A stretch of 64,000 nucleotides of DNA from JAOZPE01 sp964601275 (GTDB lineage: Bacteria; Krumholzibacteriota; Krumholzibacteriia; JAJRXK01), in assembly GCA_964601275.1 (NCBI GenBank), contig CAZRMV010000002.1:186001-250000 (forward strand). The letters are read 5' to 3'. Below are positions 9,048-18,777 of this stretch, in pieces (the first letter of the stretch is position 1; every line of letters starts with the position of its first letter). The position numbers and the translations under genes are program-made. The notes beneath the pieces were generated by a model. That model had not been told where the DNA came from and did no database searches. It worked only from the letters and a program-made list of their open reading frames with translations.

Positions 9048-9668
9048 TCAGGCTTTGAACTTGCCCTTGCCGATGTACTTCTTGATCTCCTTCTGGCCGA
9101 TCCAGACCTTCTCGTTCGTTTCGATGTCGATGAGCTCGAGGTTCACCTGGTAGTAGATGACCTTGTCCTTGCCCTCTTCGTCGACGATCGATCCCACCGA
9201 ACCGATCATCATGTAGTCGGCACCGAGCTCCTTGCCGAAGCGTTTCACCGTGGCGGGATCGGACCAATCCTGCTGCTGATCCCGCTCATCACGGATCTCA
9301 CCGCGCTCGTCGCGGGAGGCGACCACCCGGACGCGTCCGCTGTTCACGAAGGCCACTTCCAGGTTCTTGGTGAAGATGTTGGTATCGATGTGTTCGCTGC
9401 TGTTGTTGCGGACCGTGCCGACGATCACCGTGGGACGGTCATTGTGGACGGCCTCGTATCGAGCCAGCCAGGGATGGGCGAGCACCTGGGAGATCATTTC
9501 TTCGGAGACCAGGCGCGAGTCGGTGTCGTTCCAGTTTCCGCTGATGTCGACTGTGGTGTCTGTGTCGATGCGTTGTACCGTCTTCCCTCCACAGGCGGGA
9601 AGGACCAGCAGGACGGCGACCGCAGTGAGAAAGCGATGGATCCGGCGGGATGCTGAGTTCCCTCGCAT
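9048..9668 (-). CDS. lpoB-like: LpoB-like penicillin-binding-protein activator lipoprotein
   Basis: About 206 residues with lipobox VLPAC near residue 25. The start at 9668 is chosen because it gives a compact lipoprotein signal; the open frame continues far upstream without coding character. The body matches the LpoB/COG3417 pattern: VDISGNWNDTDSRLVSEEMI, then P-T-V-I-V-G-T-V-R-N-N-S-S-E-H-I, F-V-N-S-G-R-V-R-V-V, K-E-L-G-A-D-Y-M-M-I-G-S-V and Y-Y-Q-V-N-L-E-L-I-D-I-E. In Escherichia coli LpoB activates PBP1B from the outer membrane. Here it pairs with the COG3014-type gene nine bases downstream. Family confidence is good; the partner PBP is unknown. Confidence 0.85.
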   Translation of the reverse strand: MRGNSASRRIHRFLTAVAVLLVLPACGGKTVQRIDTDTTVDISGNWNDTDSRLVSEEMISQVLAHPWLARYEAVHNDRPTVIVGTVRNNSSEHIDTNIFTKNLEVAFVNSGRVRVVASRDERGEIRDERDQQQDWSDPATVKRFGKELGADYMMIGSVGSIVDEEGKDKVIYYQVNLELIDIETNEKVWIGQKEIKKYIGKGKFKA

Positions 9669-9801
9669 ACGTAGAACCTCCGTGGACGGACTGGGCGGTG
9701 GGGTGTGGGATCGGGGATCGTCGCGGAGAACACCATTGGACTCCGGAGTCACTCTAGGACAGCTTCCCGTCGCCGACAAGCGGCGATGATCGAGCCTCGG
9801 C

Positions 9802-9830
9802 TTGCCGCTTCCTTGCCGGTGTGGTACAAA
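9802..9830 (+). promoter_or_regulatory. Candidate sigma-70 promoter for the enoyl-CoA hydratase/thiolase unit
   Basis: TTGCCG, 17-base spacer, TACAAA, about 90 bases upstream of the first gene. Read by eye. Confidence 0.45.
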
Positions 9831-9920
9831 CGAAGCCGTTTCCGTTGTGGACCGGGAGTTCGCCGAAGGCGCACCGAGTTTCCCCCCGGCCGCCCGAACC
9901 ACCACCCAGGAAGGATCGTC

Positions 9921-10703
9921 ATGGAGTTCCAGAATCTGCTGCTGGACGTGGAGGACGGTATCGCCGTACTCACCATCAATCGCCCCAAGGCCCTGAACGC
10001 ACTGAACCGTGAGACCCTGGCCGAGCTTGCCGAGGCTCTCGATGAACTCGGCTCCAGCGAGGAGATCCGGGCCGTGGTTCTCACCGGAGCGGGCGAGAAG
10101 GCCTTCGTGGCCGGGGCCGATATCAAGGAACTGGCGGAGAACTCCGCCCTCGAGAGCAGCGATCATTCACGATTCGGCCAGAGCCTGATGGACCTGATCG
10201 AGGATCTGGGGATTCCCACCATTGCGGCCATCAATGGCTTCGCCCTGGGCGGCGGCCTGGAACTGGCCATGGCCTGCAGCATCCGGCTGGCGTCCCGCAC
10301 CGCGAGGATGGGCCAGCCCGAGATCAACCTGGGAACCATCCCCGGTTTCGGCGGAACCCAGCGACTGCCGCGCCTGGTCGGCATGGGAAGGGCGCTCCAC
10401 CTGATCCTGACCGGAGATCCCATCGACGCCGAGACCGCCCTGGACTGGGGTCTGGTCACCGCGGTCCACCCGCCGGAGGAACTGTTGGAGAAGGCGAAGG
10501 AACTGGCCCGCAAGCTGGCGTCGAAGAGCCCCTTCACCCTGCGGGTGGCGGCGGAGACGGTGCGGAGAGGATCGGAGATGGCGCTGGGCGAGGCTCTCAC
10601 CTTCGAGGCGGCGCAGTTCGGCCTGAGCGCGGCGTCAGAGGACTACCGGGAAGGGATGCAGGCGTTCGTGGAGAAGAGAGCGCCCGAGTTCAAGGGATAC
10701 TGA
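9921..10703 (+). CDS. Enoyl-CoA hydratase
   Basis: A 260-residue crotonase-fold enzyme that hydrates trans-2-enoyl-CoA in beta-oxidation or butyrate-type pathways. The start at 9921 gives the normal N-terminus MEFQNLLLDVEDGIAVLTIN. The oxyanion-hole segment AFVAGADIKEL and both catalytic glutamates are visible, one in GGGLELAMAC and one in QPEINLGTIPGFGGTQRL, as in rat mitochondrial hydratase. Length is typical. The thiolase gene begins 77 bases downstream, so hydration and thiolysis of acyl-CoA are probably co-expressed; the 3-hydroxyacyl-CoA dehydrogenase must be elsewhere. Confidence 0.95.
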   Translation: MEFQNLLLDVEDGIAVLTINRPKALNALNRETLAELAEALDELGSSEEIRAVVLTGAGEKAFVAGADIKELAENSALESSDHSRFGQSLMDLIEDLGIPTIAAINGFALGGGLELAMACSIRLASRTARMGQPEINLGTIPGFGGTQRLPRLVGMGRALHLILTGDPIDAETALDWGLVTAVHPPEELLEKAKELARKLASKSPFTLRVAAETVRRGSEMALGEALTFEAAQFGLSAASEDYREGMQAFVEKRAPEFKGY

Positions 10704-10780
10704 ACCGGTTCCCGGACGGATCGATCGGACGGCGCCGGTCGTCCGTCGAAAGACCGGAAACAGCGAGCGAGGCGACAACC

Positions 10781-12001
10781 GTGGAAACCACGTACCTGGT
10801 GGGCGGCGCACGCACGCCCATGACGGAATGGGTGGGAGGCAAGACCGGGTCCGGCGAGCCCGGCGGGAAGTTTGCCGAGCTCAGCGCGATCGATCTGGGC
10901 GTCCATGCAGCCCGGGCCGCTCTCCAGCGCTCGGGAGTCGCTCCCGAGACGATCGACGAGACCATCTTCGGCAACGTCCTGCAGACCTCGTCCGACGCCA
11001 TCTATGCCGCTCGGCACGTGGGCCTGAGATCCGGAGTGCCGATGGAGCGCCCCGCGCTCACCGTCAACCGGCTGTGCGGTTCGGGGATCGAGGCGGTGAT
11101 CCAGGCCCAGTCCCGCATCCAGCAGGGGTTTGCCCGGCGGGTGCTGGCCGGCGGCATGGAGAACATGTCCCAGGCGCCGTTCGTGATCCGGGGCGCGCGC
11201 CGGGGCTTGAAACTGGGACGGGGCGAGCTGGAGGATTTCCTCTTCGTCTCCCTCCGCGATTCCCATGTCGGGCTCTTCATGGCGGAGACGGCCGAAGCCT
11301 TGGCCCGGGAATACTCCATCAGCCGGCAGGAGCAGGACGAATTCGCGTTGCGATCGTTCCAGGCCGCCGAACGCGCCATCGAAGAGGGAATCTTCGCCGA
11401 GGAGATCGAGCCGGTGGAGGTCTCCCTCGGACGGGGCAAGACCCAGGTCGTCGCCGACGACGATCACTTCGTTCCGCACTGCACCCTCGAAGGCCTGGAG
11501 CGTCTTCGTCCCGCGTTCTCCCGGGATGGAAGCGTGACCGCGGGCAACGCGAGCGGGATCGTCGATGGCGCCGCCGCGGTGGTGGTCTGTGGAGAACGCG
11601 CCCTGCCCGGCGAGCCGTCGACGGCCCTCGCCCGCATCCTCTCCCACGCAGTGGTCGGAGTGGATCCCGCCCGCATGGGCATCGGGCCGGTTCCGGCCAT
11701 CCGGGCCGCCCTGGAGCGCGCCGGCAAGACTCCGGAGGAGATGGATCGCTTCGAGATCAACGAGGCCTTCGCGGCCCAGTACCTGGCGGTCGAGAAGGAG
11801 CTGGAGCTGGACCGCGACAAGGTGAACGTCCACGGCGGTGCCATCGCCATCGGCCATCCGTTGGCGGCGACGGGGACCCGTCTCCTGCTGACCCTCGCTC
11901 TCGAATTGCGTCGCAGCGGGCTGCGCCATGGCGTCGCCGCGGCCTGCATCGGGGGAGGCCAGGGAATCGCCATGGTGATCGAGAATCCTGCGCTGGACTA
12001 G
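10781..12001 (+). CDS. Thiolase / acetyl-CoA C-acyltransferase
   Basis: A 406-residue thiolase. The nucleophilic Cys is Cys99 in NRLCGSG; the general-base His is in GGAIAIGHPLAATG and the second Cys in ACIGGGQG, so the active site is complete. It either joins two acetyl-CoA or cleaves 3-ketoacyl-CoA. The N-terminal stretch GGKTGSGEPGGKF is slightly longer than in FadA and contains an unusual Gly-rich insert. It starts with GTG. Its stop shares the palindrome CTAG with the stop of the convergent universal stress protein gene. Confidence 0.95.
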   Translation: METTYLVGGARTPMTEWVGGKTGSGEPGGKFAELSAIDLGVHAARAALQRSGVAPETIDETIFGNVLQTSSDAIYAARHVGLRSGVPMERPALTVNRLCGSGIEAVIQAQSRIQQGFARRVLAGGMENMSQAPFVIRGARRGLKLGRGELEDFLFVSLRDSHVGLFMAETAEALAREYSISRQEQDEFALRSFQAAERAIEEGIFAEEIEPVEVSLGRGKTQVVADDDHFVPHCTLEGLERLRPAFSRDGSVTAGNASGIVDGAAAVVVCGERALPGEPSTALARILSHAVVGVDPARMGIGPVPAIRAALERAGKTPEEMDRFEINEAFAAQYLAVEKELELDRDKVNVHGGAIAIGHPLAATGTRLLLTLALELRRSGLRHGVAAACIGGGQGIAMVIENPALD

Positions 12002-12462
12002 TCCTCCGTCTCTTCCCGCTTCAGGTCGGCGTGCACGGTCAGCACCGGGCATGGCGCTTTGCGGACGACCCGTTCGGTGACACTGCCCAAAAGGAAATGG
12101 CTCAATCCCGAGTGCCCATGGGTGGACATGATGATCATATCGATGCCGTTCTCCTGGGCATAGCGGTTGATCTCGACGGAAGGGTGTCCGGTGACGACCG
12201 CGGTGACGACCTTCTCCGGCGCCAGCTTCAACTCCTCGACCAGGCGTTCCAGGTGTTCCTCGGCGGTCTGGCGGATCCTGGCGTCCATTTCCGGAGCGGG
12301 GATCGACCAGCTCAGATCGGAGGCATGCAGACTGGGTTCGATCACGTGCAGCAGATGGATGGTGGCATCGAAGCAGGTGATCATCTCCCGCAGTTGCGGA
12401 AGGGCATGGCGGGCGTTGGTGGAGAAATCGGTGGGGTACAGGATCTTCTTCACCGGCGGCAT
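11998..12462 (-). CDS. Universal stress protein, UspA family
   Basis: A 154-residue cytoplasmic UspA-fold protein. The start at 12462 gives the usual MPPVKKILYPTDFS N-terminus with the Asp that contacts nucleotide. The ATP-type motif G-H-P-S-V-E-I-N and later STHGHSGLSHFLLGSVTERV (G-x2-G-x9-G-S/T) indicate the nucleotide-binding subclass. The gene stands alone and converges on the thiolase gene with a four-base overlap of stops. An FNR-like dyad lies about 165 bases upstream. usp genes under FNR/CRP-type control are known in many bacteria, so anaerobic or redox control is a reasonable inference. Confidence 0.92.
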   Translation of the reverse strand: MPPVKKILYPTDFSTNARHALPQLREMITCFDATIHLLHVIEPSLHASDLSWSIPAPEMDARIRQTAEEHLERLVEELKLAPEKVVTAVVTGHPSVEINRYAQENGIDMIIMSTHGHSGLSHFLLGSVTERVVRKAPCPVLTVHADLKREETED

Positions 12463-12619
12463 GGCAGACTCTCCTCCTGGGCCGGCGGTCGGGAAGCGGT
12501 TCGCCCCGGCCCGGTGCGGCGAGGACGCCGACCCCGGTGCGACCGGTCCCCGGGTGGAACGCCCCGGCCGGTTCCATGGTATGCTGCTCCCGAAGCGCGT
12601 CAACCGGGACCCGTTTATA

Positions 12620-12643
12620 TTCGATATATATCAAAATATCGAA
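12620..12643. promoter_or_regulatory. AT-rich inverted repeat containing an FNR-like box
   Basis: Perfect 8-bp arms TTCGATAT and ATATCGAA are separated by eight bases. Inside, 12621-12634 reads TCGATATATATCAA, one mismatch from the FNR consensus TTGAT-N4-ATCAA. The site is strikingly AT-rich for this genome and lies between the divergent usp and tRNA-Leu genes. It may bind a Crp/Fnr-family regulator controlling usp. Confidence 0.5.
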
Positions 12644-12671
12644 GGGGCCAGCGCTTTCCGCGCCGGTTTCC

Positions 12672-12700
12672 TTGACCGGCCACCGGGGCGGACCTATAGT
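12672..12700 (+). promoter_or_regulatory. Sigma-70-type promoter for tRNA-Leu
   Basis: TTGACC, 17-base spacer, TATAGT. Expected transcript start near 12707, about 98 bases before the tRNA. It may also serve trigger factor downstream. Confidence 0.65.
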
Positions 12701-12804
12701 GTAGCCTCCGGCGGGTGGCCCTCCCTTCGCATCTAAGCTCCCGATTTCCAGGGAATTGGCGCTCTGCAACCGCGGGCCGGCTCCCACGGGGTGGACAGCT
12801 TTCC

Positions 12805-12889
12805 GCGCGAGTGGCGGAACTGGCAGACGCGCAGGGTTTAGGTCCCTGTGAGGCAACTCGTGGGGGTTCGAATCCCCCCTCGCGCACCA
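12805..12889 (+). tRNA. tRNA-Leu (anticodon UAG)
   Basis: Acceptor arms GCGCGAG and CTCGCGC with encoded ACCA end. The anticodon stem CAGGG/CCCTG encloses loop TTTAGGT (anticodon TAG). A long variable arm (TGAGGCAACTCGT) confirms a class II tRNA. T-arm GGGGG-TTCGAAT-CCCCC. Confidence 0.97.
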
Positions 12890-12894
12890 TCATC

Positions 12895-12911
12895 GCGGGG
12901 CGATCCCCCGC
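12895..12911 (+). terminator. Hairpin after tRNA-Leu
   Basis: GCGGGG and CCCCGC with a five-base loop, just before trigger factor. It has no U-tract, so at best a weak terminator or processing stem. Confidence 0.3.
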
Positions 12912-12934
12912 CGGGCGAAGGAGCCCAGCACAGC

Positions 12935-14293
12935 ATGAGCGACAAGGCCATCGAACACCAATGGGTCGACGCCGAAGAGGCGTGGAAACGCGTGGCGCAG
13001 GTCCGCGTGAGCGTGGAACGAGTGGACGAGATCCGGCAGGAGGTCGTCCGCGATCTGCGGAAATCGGTGAAGCGTCCCGGCTTCCGGAAGGGGAAGGTTC
13101 CCCTCGAGCTGATCCGCCGGGAGTACGCCGGAGAGATCGAACGCGAAACCCTCGAGCGGGTCGTTCCCATGGCCTGGCGGGATGTGCTCGATGCCAACCC
13201 AGGGCTTGAGCCCCTCGGGGAACCGCGCGTCTCCAATCTGAAGCTCCAGGAGGAGGAACCGCTGGGTTTCGACCTGGAGATCCAGGTGGTGCCCGAAATC
13301 GAATTGAAGGGGTTGGAGGATCTCGTCGTCCAGCGGGTCGAACTGGTGGTCGACGATCGGCGGGTGGAGGAAGCCCTGGCCGAACTGGCCGAGCGCAACG
13401 CCCAGTGGGTTCCGGTCGAGCGGGGGGCGCAACCCGGCGATGCCCTGACCATCGAATACGTTCCCCTGGATGAGGAGAAGAAGCCCCGCGACGACGAGCG
13501 CAACCCGGGGTACCAGCTCGAGTTGGGAGCCGAAGGCGTCCTTCCCGAGTTCAACGCCGCCCTGGAAGGGCTGGAGCCCGGCGAAGACACCCAGGTCGAG
13601 GTCAACTATCCAGAGGACTATCCTCGCGAAGACCTGGCGGGCAAGACCATGACCTTCCAGGTGAAGGTGCTCGAGCTCAAGGAGAAGAGGATTCCCCCGC
13701 TCGACGACGATTTCGCCCAGGGGGTCGGCCCCTTCAAGACGATCGCCGACCTGCGGGAGAGGGTGCGAGAGGATCTGGAGCAAGCGGCCCACCGCGAGAG
13801 CGACCGTCAGTTCCGCAGCGCCCTGATCGAGGAGATCCTCAAGGTGAACGCGGTGGCGGTGCCTCCGAGCCTGGAGGCACGCTACGTGCAAGCCATGATC
13901 GAGGACCTGAAGCACAGTTCCCAGCGCCAGTTCGATGACGAGACCCTGGCGAAACTGGCCGAGAGCTACGCTCCCTCTGCCCGGGCGGCGACCCAGCGGT
14001 GGCTGGTTCTCGACCACGTGAAGAAGAGCCAGGGGATCGAGGCCACCGAAGAGGAGCTCGACGCGAAGATCGAAGAGATCGCCCGCGAGCAGGGACGTAG
14101 TAGGGAGGAAACCCGCCAGGCGCTGGAACTGGGAGACCATCTCGAGCGTCTCAAACTGGAGATCGAGGAGGATCGGGTCTTTTCCTGGCTGGCCGATCAG
14201 GTCCAGGTGGAAGTGGTGGAGAGAGCCGCCGAGGAGGAGGATTCCGCGGAAACGTCGGCCTCCTCGTCCGCAGCCGAGGCGGAGACGGCCTAG
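12935..14293 (+). CDS. tig: Trigger factor
   Basis: A 452-residue ribosome-associated chaperone with peptidyl-prolyl isomerase activity. The start at 12935 follows a purine-rich site and avoids reading through the tRNA. Domains in order: the ribosome-binding N-domain with the signature loop KRPGFRKGKVPLELI (a variant of GFRxGxxP) near residues 52-66; a FKBP-type PPIase domain (about 150-240: GDALTIEYVP, YPEDYPREDLAGKTMTFQVKV); and a helical C-terminal chaperone body (about 250-430). The tail is Ala/Ser/Glu-rich. It heads the tig-clpP-clpX-lon cluster, a widely conserved order coupling folding with proteolysis. Confidence 0.97.
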   Translation: MSDKAIEHQWVDAEEAWKRVAQVRVSVERVDEIRQEVVRDLRKSVKRPGFRKGKVPLELIRREYAGEIERETLERVVPMAWRDVLDANPGLEPLGEPRVSNLKLQEEEPLGFDLEIQVVPEIELKGLEDLVVQRVELVVDDRRVEEALAELAERNAQWVPVERGAQPGDALTIEYVPLDEEKKPRDDERNPGYQLELGAEGVLPEFNAALEGLEPGEDTQVEVNYPEDYPREDLAGKTMTFQVKVLELKEKRIPPLDDDFAQGVGPFKTIADLRERVREDLEQAAHRESDRQFRSALIEEILKVNAVAVPPSLEARYVQAMIEDLKHSSQRQFDDETLAKLAESYAPSARAATQRWLVLDHVKKSQGIEATEEELDAKIEEIAREQGRSREETRQALELGDHLERLKLEIEEDRVFSWLADQVQVEVVERAAEEEDSAETSASSSAAEAETA

Positions 14294-14354
14294 CCCGGTC
14301 ATCCGGTCAACCCCGCGGGGGGAAGCTGCCCCCCCATCGTGAAGGAGAGGTCAA

Positions 14355-14963
14355 ATGCTGGTTCCCATGGTGGTCGAACAGACCGGGCGCGGAGAGAGGG
14401 CCTACGACATCTACAGTCGTTTGCTCAAGGACCGGATCGTCTTCATCGGATCGCCGATCGACGACACGGTCGCGAACCTGGTCATCGCCCAGATGCTCTT
14501 CCTGCAGGCCGAGGATTCCGACCGGGACATCTACCTGTACATCAACTCTCCGGGGGGGGTGATCTCCTCGGGTTTGGCCATCTACGACACGATGCAGTAC
14601 ATTTCCAATGACGTTGCCACCATCTGTATGGGTCAGGCGGCTTCGATGGCCGCGGTCCTGATGGCGGCCGGAGCACGCGGGAAGCGATCGGCCTTGCCCC
14701 ATGCGCGGATCATGATCCACCAGCCCATGGGGGGTTCGCAGGGGCAGGCGGCGATGATCGAGATCTACGCCAAGGAGATCCTGTACATGCGGGACCGCCT
14801 GAACGAGATCCTCGCCCAGCACACGGGCCAGACGATCAAGAGAATCGCCAAGGACACCGATCGGGATTTCTTCATGTCGGCGGAGGAGGCGAAGGCCTAC
14901 GGAATCGTCGACAAGGTCATCGAGCAGCGGAGCGAGCTGGACAAAGGCGGCAAAGACGGTTGA
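14355..14963 (+). CDS. clpP: ATP-dependent Clp protease proteolytic subunit
   Basis: A 202-residue serine protease that forms the tetradecameric barrel degrading proteins unfolded by ClpX. The full triad is present: Ser97 in GQAASMAAV, His122 in ARIMIHQP, Asp171 in DTDRDFF. The N-terminus MLVPMVVEQTGRGERAYDIY is the usual propeptide/axial-loop region. It lies 61 bases after tig and 54 bases before clpX, so the chaperone, protease and unfoldase are likely co-transcribed. Confidence 0.98.
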   Translation: MLVPMVVEQTGRGERAYDIYSRLLKDRIVFIGSPIDDTVANLVIAQMLFLQAEDSDRDIYLYINSPGGVISSGLAIYDTMQYISNDVATICMGQAASMAAVLMAAGARGKRSALPHARIMIHQPMGGSQGQAAMIEIYAKEILYMRDRLNEILAQHTGQTIKRIAKDTDRDFFMSAEEAKAYGIVDKVIEQRSELDKGGKDG

Positions 14964-15017
14964 GCGGCGCTTTGGCCTCCATCGCATGCCTCATGCCCCC
15001 TGGCGGAGCGTAGAACC

Positions 15018-16274
<1,257 letters not shown>

Positions 16275-16314
16275 TCGCGTGGGATGGGACGGACCCGTCC
16301 CCATGGAATACATC

Positions 16315-16341
16315 GCAAGGCCCGCTCCTGGCGGGCCTTGC
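16315..16341 (+). terminator. Strong GC hairpin between clpX and lon
   Basis: Perfect 11-bp arms GCAAGGCCCGC and GCGGGCCTTGC with a five-base loop. Only a short, interrupted T-run follows (CTTTG), and the lon start is 18 bases away. It may attenuate or process the message between clpX and lon rather than fully terminate it. Confidence 0.5.
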
Positions 16342-16359
16342 CTTTGAGGGAGACCAACG

Positions 16360-18777
16360 ATGAGCGACGGATCGATGGGCCGGCGGCGCGAGGAAGAACT
16401 CGAATCCGTGCCCCAGAAGCTTCCGCTGCTGCCTCTACGTGACGTGGTCATCTTCCCCGGTGCGGTGGTTCCGCTGCTGGTGGGTCGTGAGCGAAGCATC
16501 CGCGCGTTGGACGCCGCCGCCGACGGGGACAAGCTGCTGGTGGTGACCGCGCAGCGCGAACCGGACGTGGGCGATCCGCGGCCGGAAGACCTCTACGCCC
16601 TGGGAACCCTGGTGCGCATCCACCAGGTGCTGCGGCTGCCCGACGGCACCACCAAGATCCTGATCGAAGGTCTTTCGCGGATCGAGATCACCGACTACGC
16701 CGATGAGAACCGCTATTGGGAGGTGGAGTTCTCCGTCCGCGAGGTCGAGCCGGAACCCCCGTCCACCGAATTGGAGGCCCTGAGCCGCCAGGTGACCGAG
16801 CTGTTCGAGGAGTATGTGCATCTGCACAAGCGGATTCCCGAGGAAGCGATGACCACGGTCCAGAGGATCGAAGACCCCGATTCCCTGGCCGATGCGGTGG
16901 CTTCACAACTGGCGATTCCCGTGGCGGTGCGGCAGGAGCTCTTGGCGAAGAGCGTGATCAGTCCGCGTCTGCGGCAGATTGCGACGGTGCTGCGGCGGGA
17001 GATCGAGATCCTCTCGGTGGAGCGTCGGATCGAGGGCGAGGTGAAACAGCAGGTCGAGAAGGGCCAGAAGGAGTTCTATCTCAACGAACAACTGCGGGCG
17101 ATCCGGAAGGAACTGGGTTACGGCCCCGAGGAAGACGACGAGATCGAGGCGCTCATCGAACGCATCGAGAAGGCGAGGATGAGCGAGGAGGCGCACGATA
17201 TCGCTCTGAAGGAGGTCGGACGCCTGGCCAAGATGGCTCCGATGTCTCCCGAGAGCACGGTCACCCGGACCTACCTGGACACCTTGTTGGGCCTTCCCTG
17301 GCAGGAGCGCACGCGTGACCGTCTCGACACCCGTTACGTCCGCCGGCGTCTCGACGCCGATCATTACGGCCTGGAGAAGGTGAAGGAGCGAATCCTCGAG
17401 TACTTGAGCGTGGTGAAGCTCACCGGCCGACTGCAGGGAACCATCTTGTGCCTGGTGGGCCCTCCCGGCGTGGGCAAGACCAGCCTGGGCCGGAGCATCG
17501 CCGAGAGCATGAACCGCAAGTTCGTACGGGTGAGCCTGGGCGGAGTGCGGGACGAGGCGGAGATCCGGGGACACCGGCGCACCTACATCGGCAGCCGCCC
17601 CGGCCGCATCATCGAGGGTCTGCGCCGCGCCGGTACCCGCAACCCGGTGTTCCTGTTGGATGAGATCGACAAGTTGGGCAGCGATTTCCGGGGCGACCCT
17701 TCGTCGGCCCTGCTGGAAGTCCTCGATCCGGAACAGAACAGCAACTACAGCGACCATTTCCTGGAGGTCCCCTTCGACCTGAGCGAAGTCTTCTTCATCA
17801 CCACCGCCAACGTCCTGCACGAGATCCCGCAGGCCCTGGAGGATCGCATGGAGATCATCCGCATTCCCGGGTACCTGCAGCACGAGAAGGTGGCGATCGC
17901 GAAGAACTTCCTCCTGCCGAAGTTGCGCAAGAGCCATGGGCTGGCGCGCACCCGTTTCACCGTCAGCGAGACCGCCCTGCAGGACATGGTGAATCTGTAC
18001 ACGAGGGAAGCCGGCGTGCGCGCTCTCGAACGGGAGCTGGCAACCCTGTGCCGCAAGGTGGCGCGCCGGAAGGCGGAACGGAGACCGGTGCCGAAAGTGA
18101 TCCAGCGCAGCAATCTGCACCGCTTCCTCGGTCCTCCCAAGTATCTGCACCGGATGGTCGAAGAGGAGCCGGAGGTCGGAGTCGTGACCGGCCTGGCCTG
18201 GACTCCGGTCGGGGGCGAGATCCTGGAGATCGAGGTCTCCGCCCTTCCCGGCAAGGGCCGTCTCACCCTCACCGGGAACCTGAAGGAAGTGATGCGGGAG
18301 AGCGCGCGGACCGCCCTCAGCTATACGCGCTCGGTGGTGCCCGACAGCAAGCTCTTCCTGGACAAGCACGATATCCACGTGCACGTGCCCGAAGGAGCGG
18401 TGCCCAAGGACGGGCCCAGCGCGGGAGTGGCGATGGCGGTGGCGCTGATCTCGATGATGACAGGAAGGAAGGTGCGGCGGGAGATCGCCATGACCGGGGA
18501 AGTCACCCTGCGGGGAAGGGTGTTGCCCATCGGTGGCCTGCCGGAAAAGGCGGTTGCCGCCCAGCGTTTCGGGTGCAAGCAGATCATCATTCCCCTGGAC
18601 AACGAGAAGGACTACCGCGAGCTGCCCAAGGATGTGCGCAAGGGCTTGCAATGGCACCTGGTCAGCCGCCTGGATGAAGTCGTGGATCTGGTACTGGCTC
18701 CCCAGGAGGCGGTGCCCGAGCTCTCCCGCTCCAAGACCCTGGCCCGGGAGCGACCGGCGGAGGGACGCGCGCATTGA
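16360..18777 (+). CDS. lon: ATP-dependent protease La (Lon)
   Basis: An 805-residue Lon protease that degrades misfolded and regulatory proteins in the cytoplasm. It has an N-terminal substrate-binding domain (LPLLPLRDVVIFPGAVVPL at about 26-44), a coiled-coil region (KQQVEKGQKEFYLNEQLRAI), and an AAA+ module with Walker A GPPGVGKT at about 367-374 and Walker B PVFLLDEIDK. The protease domain has catalytic Ser687 in PKDGPSAG and Lys730 in GLPEKA. Length is typical of LonA. The engB start overlaps its stop by four bases. Confidence 0.98.
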   Translation: MSDGSMGRRREEELESVPQKLPLLPLRDVVIFPGAVVPLLVGRERSIRALDAAADGDKLLVVTAQREPDVGDPRPEDLYALGTLVRIHQVLRLPDGTTKILIEGLSRIEITDYADENRYWEVEFSVREVEPEPPSTELEALSRQVTELFEEYVHLHKRIPEEAMTTVQRIEDPDSLADAVASQLAIPVAVRQELLAKSVISPRLRQIATVLRREIEILSVERRIEGEVKQQVEKGQKEFYLNEQLRAIRKELGYGPEEDDEIEALIERIEKARMSEEAHDIALKEVGRLAKMAPMSPESTVTRTYLDTLLGLPWQERTRDRLDTRYVRRRLDADHYGLEKVKERILEYLSVVKLTGRLQGTILCLVGPPGVGKTSLGRSIAESMNRKFVRVSLGGVRDEAEIRGHRRTYIGSRPGRIIEGLRRAGTRNPVFLLDEIDKLGSDFRGDPSSALLEVLDPEQNSNYSDHFLEVPFDLSEVFFITTANVLHEIPQALEDRMEIIRIPGYLQHEKVAIAKNFLLPKLRKSHGLARTRFTVSETALQDMVNLYTREAGVRALERELATLCRKVARRKAERRPVPKVIQRSNLHRFLGPPKYLHRMVEEEPEVGVVTGLAWTPVGGEILEIEVSALPGKGRLTLTGNLKEVMRESARTALSYTRSVVPDSKLFLDKHDIHVHVPEGAVPKDGPSAGVAMAVALISMMTGRKVRREIAMTGEVTLRGRVLPIGGLPEKAVAAQRFGCKQIIIPLDNEKDYRELPKDVRKGLQWHLVSRLDEVVDLVLAPQEAVPELSRSKTLARERPAEGRAH

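Larger units (their letters stand above)
12463..12804. other. Divergent intergenic region between usp and tRNA-Leu
   Basis: No gene is seen here. The region holds an AT-rich island with an FNR-like dyad (12620-12643) and a strong promoter for the tRNA side (12672-12700). The stretch next to usp (12463-12600) is ordinary GC-rich leader. Confidence 0.6.
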
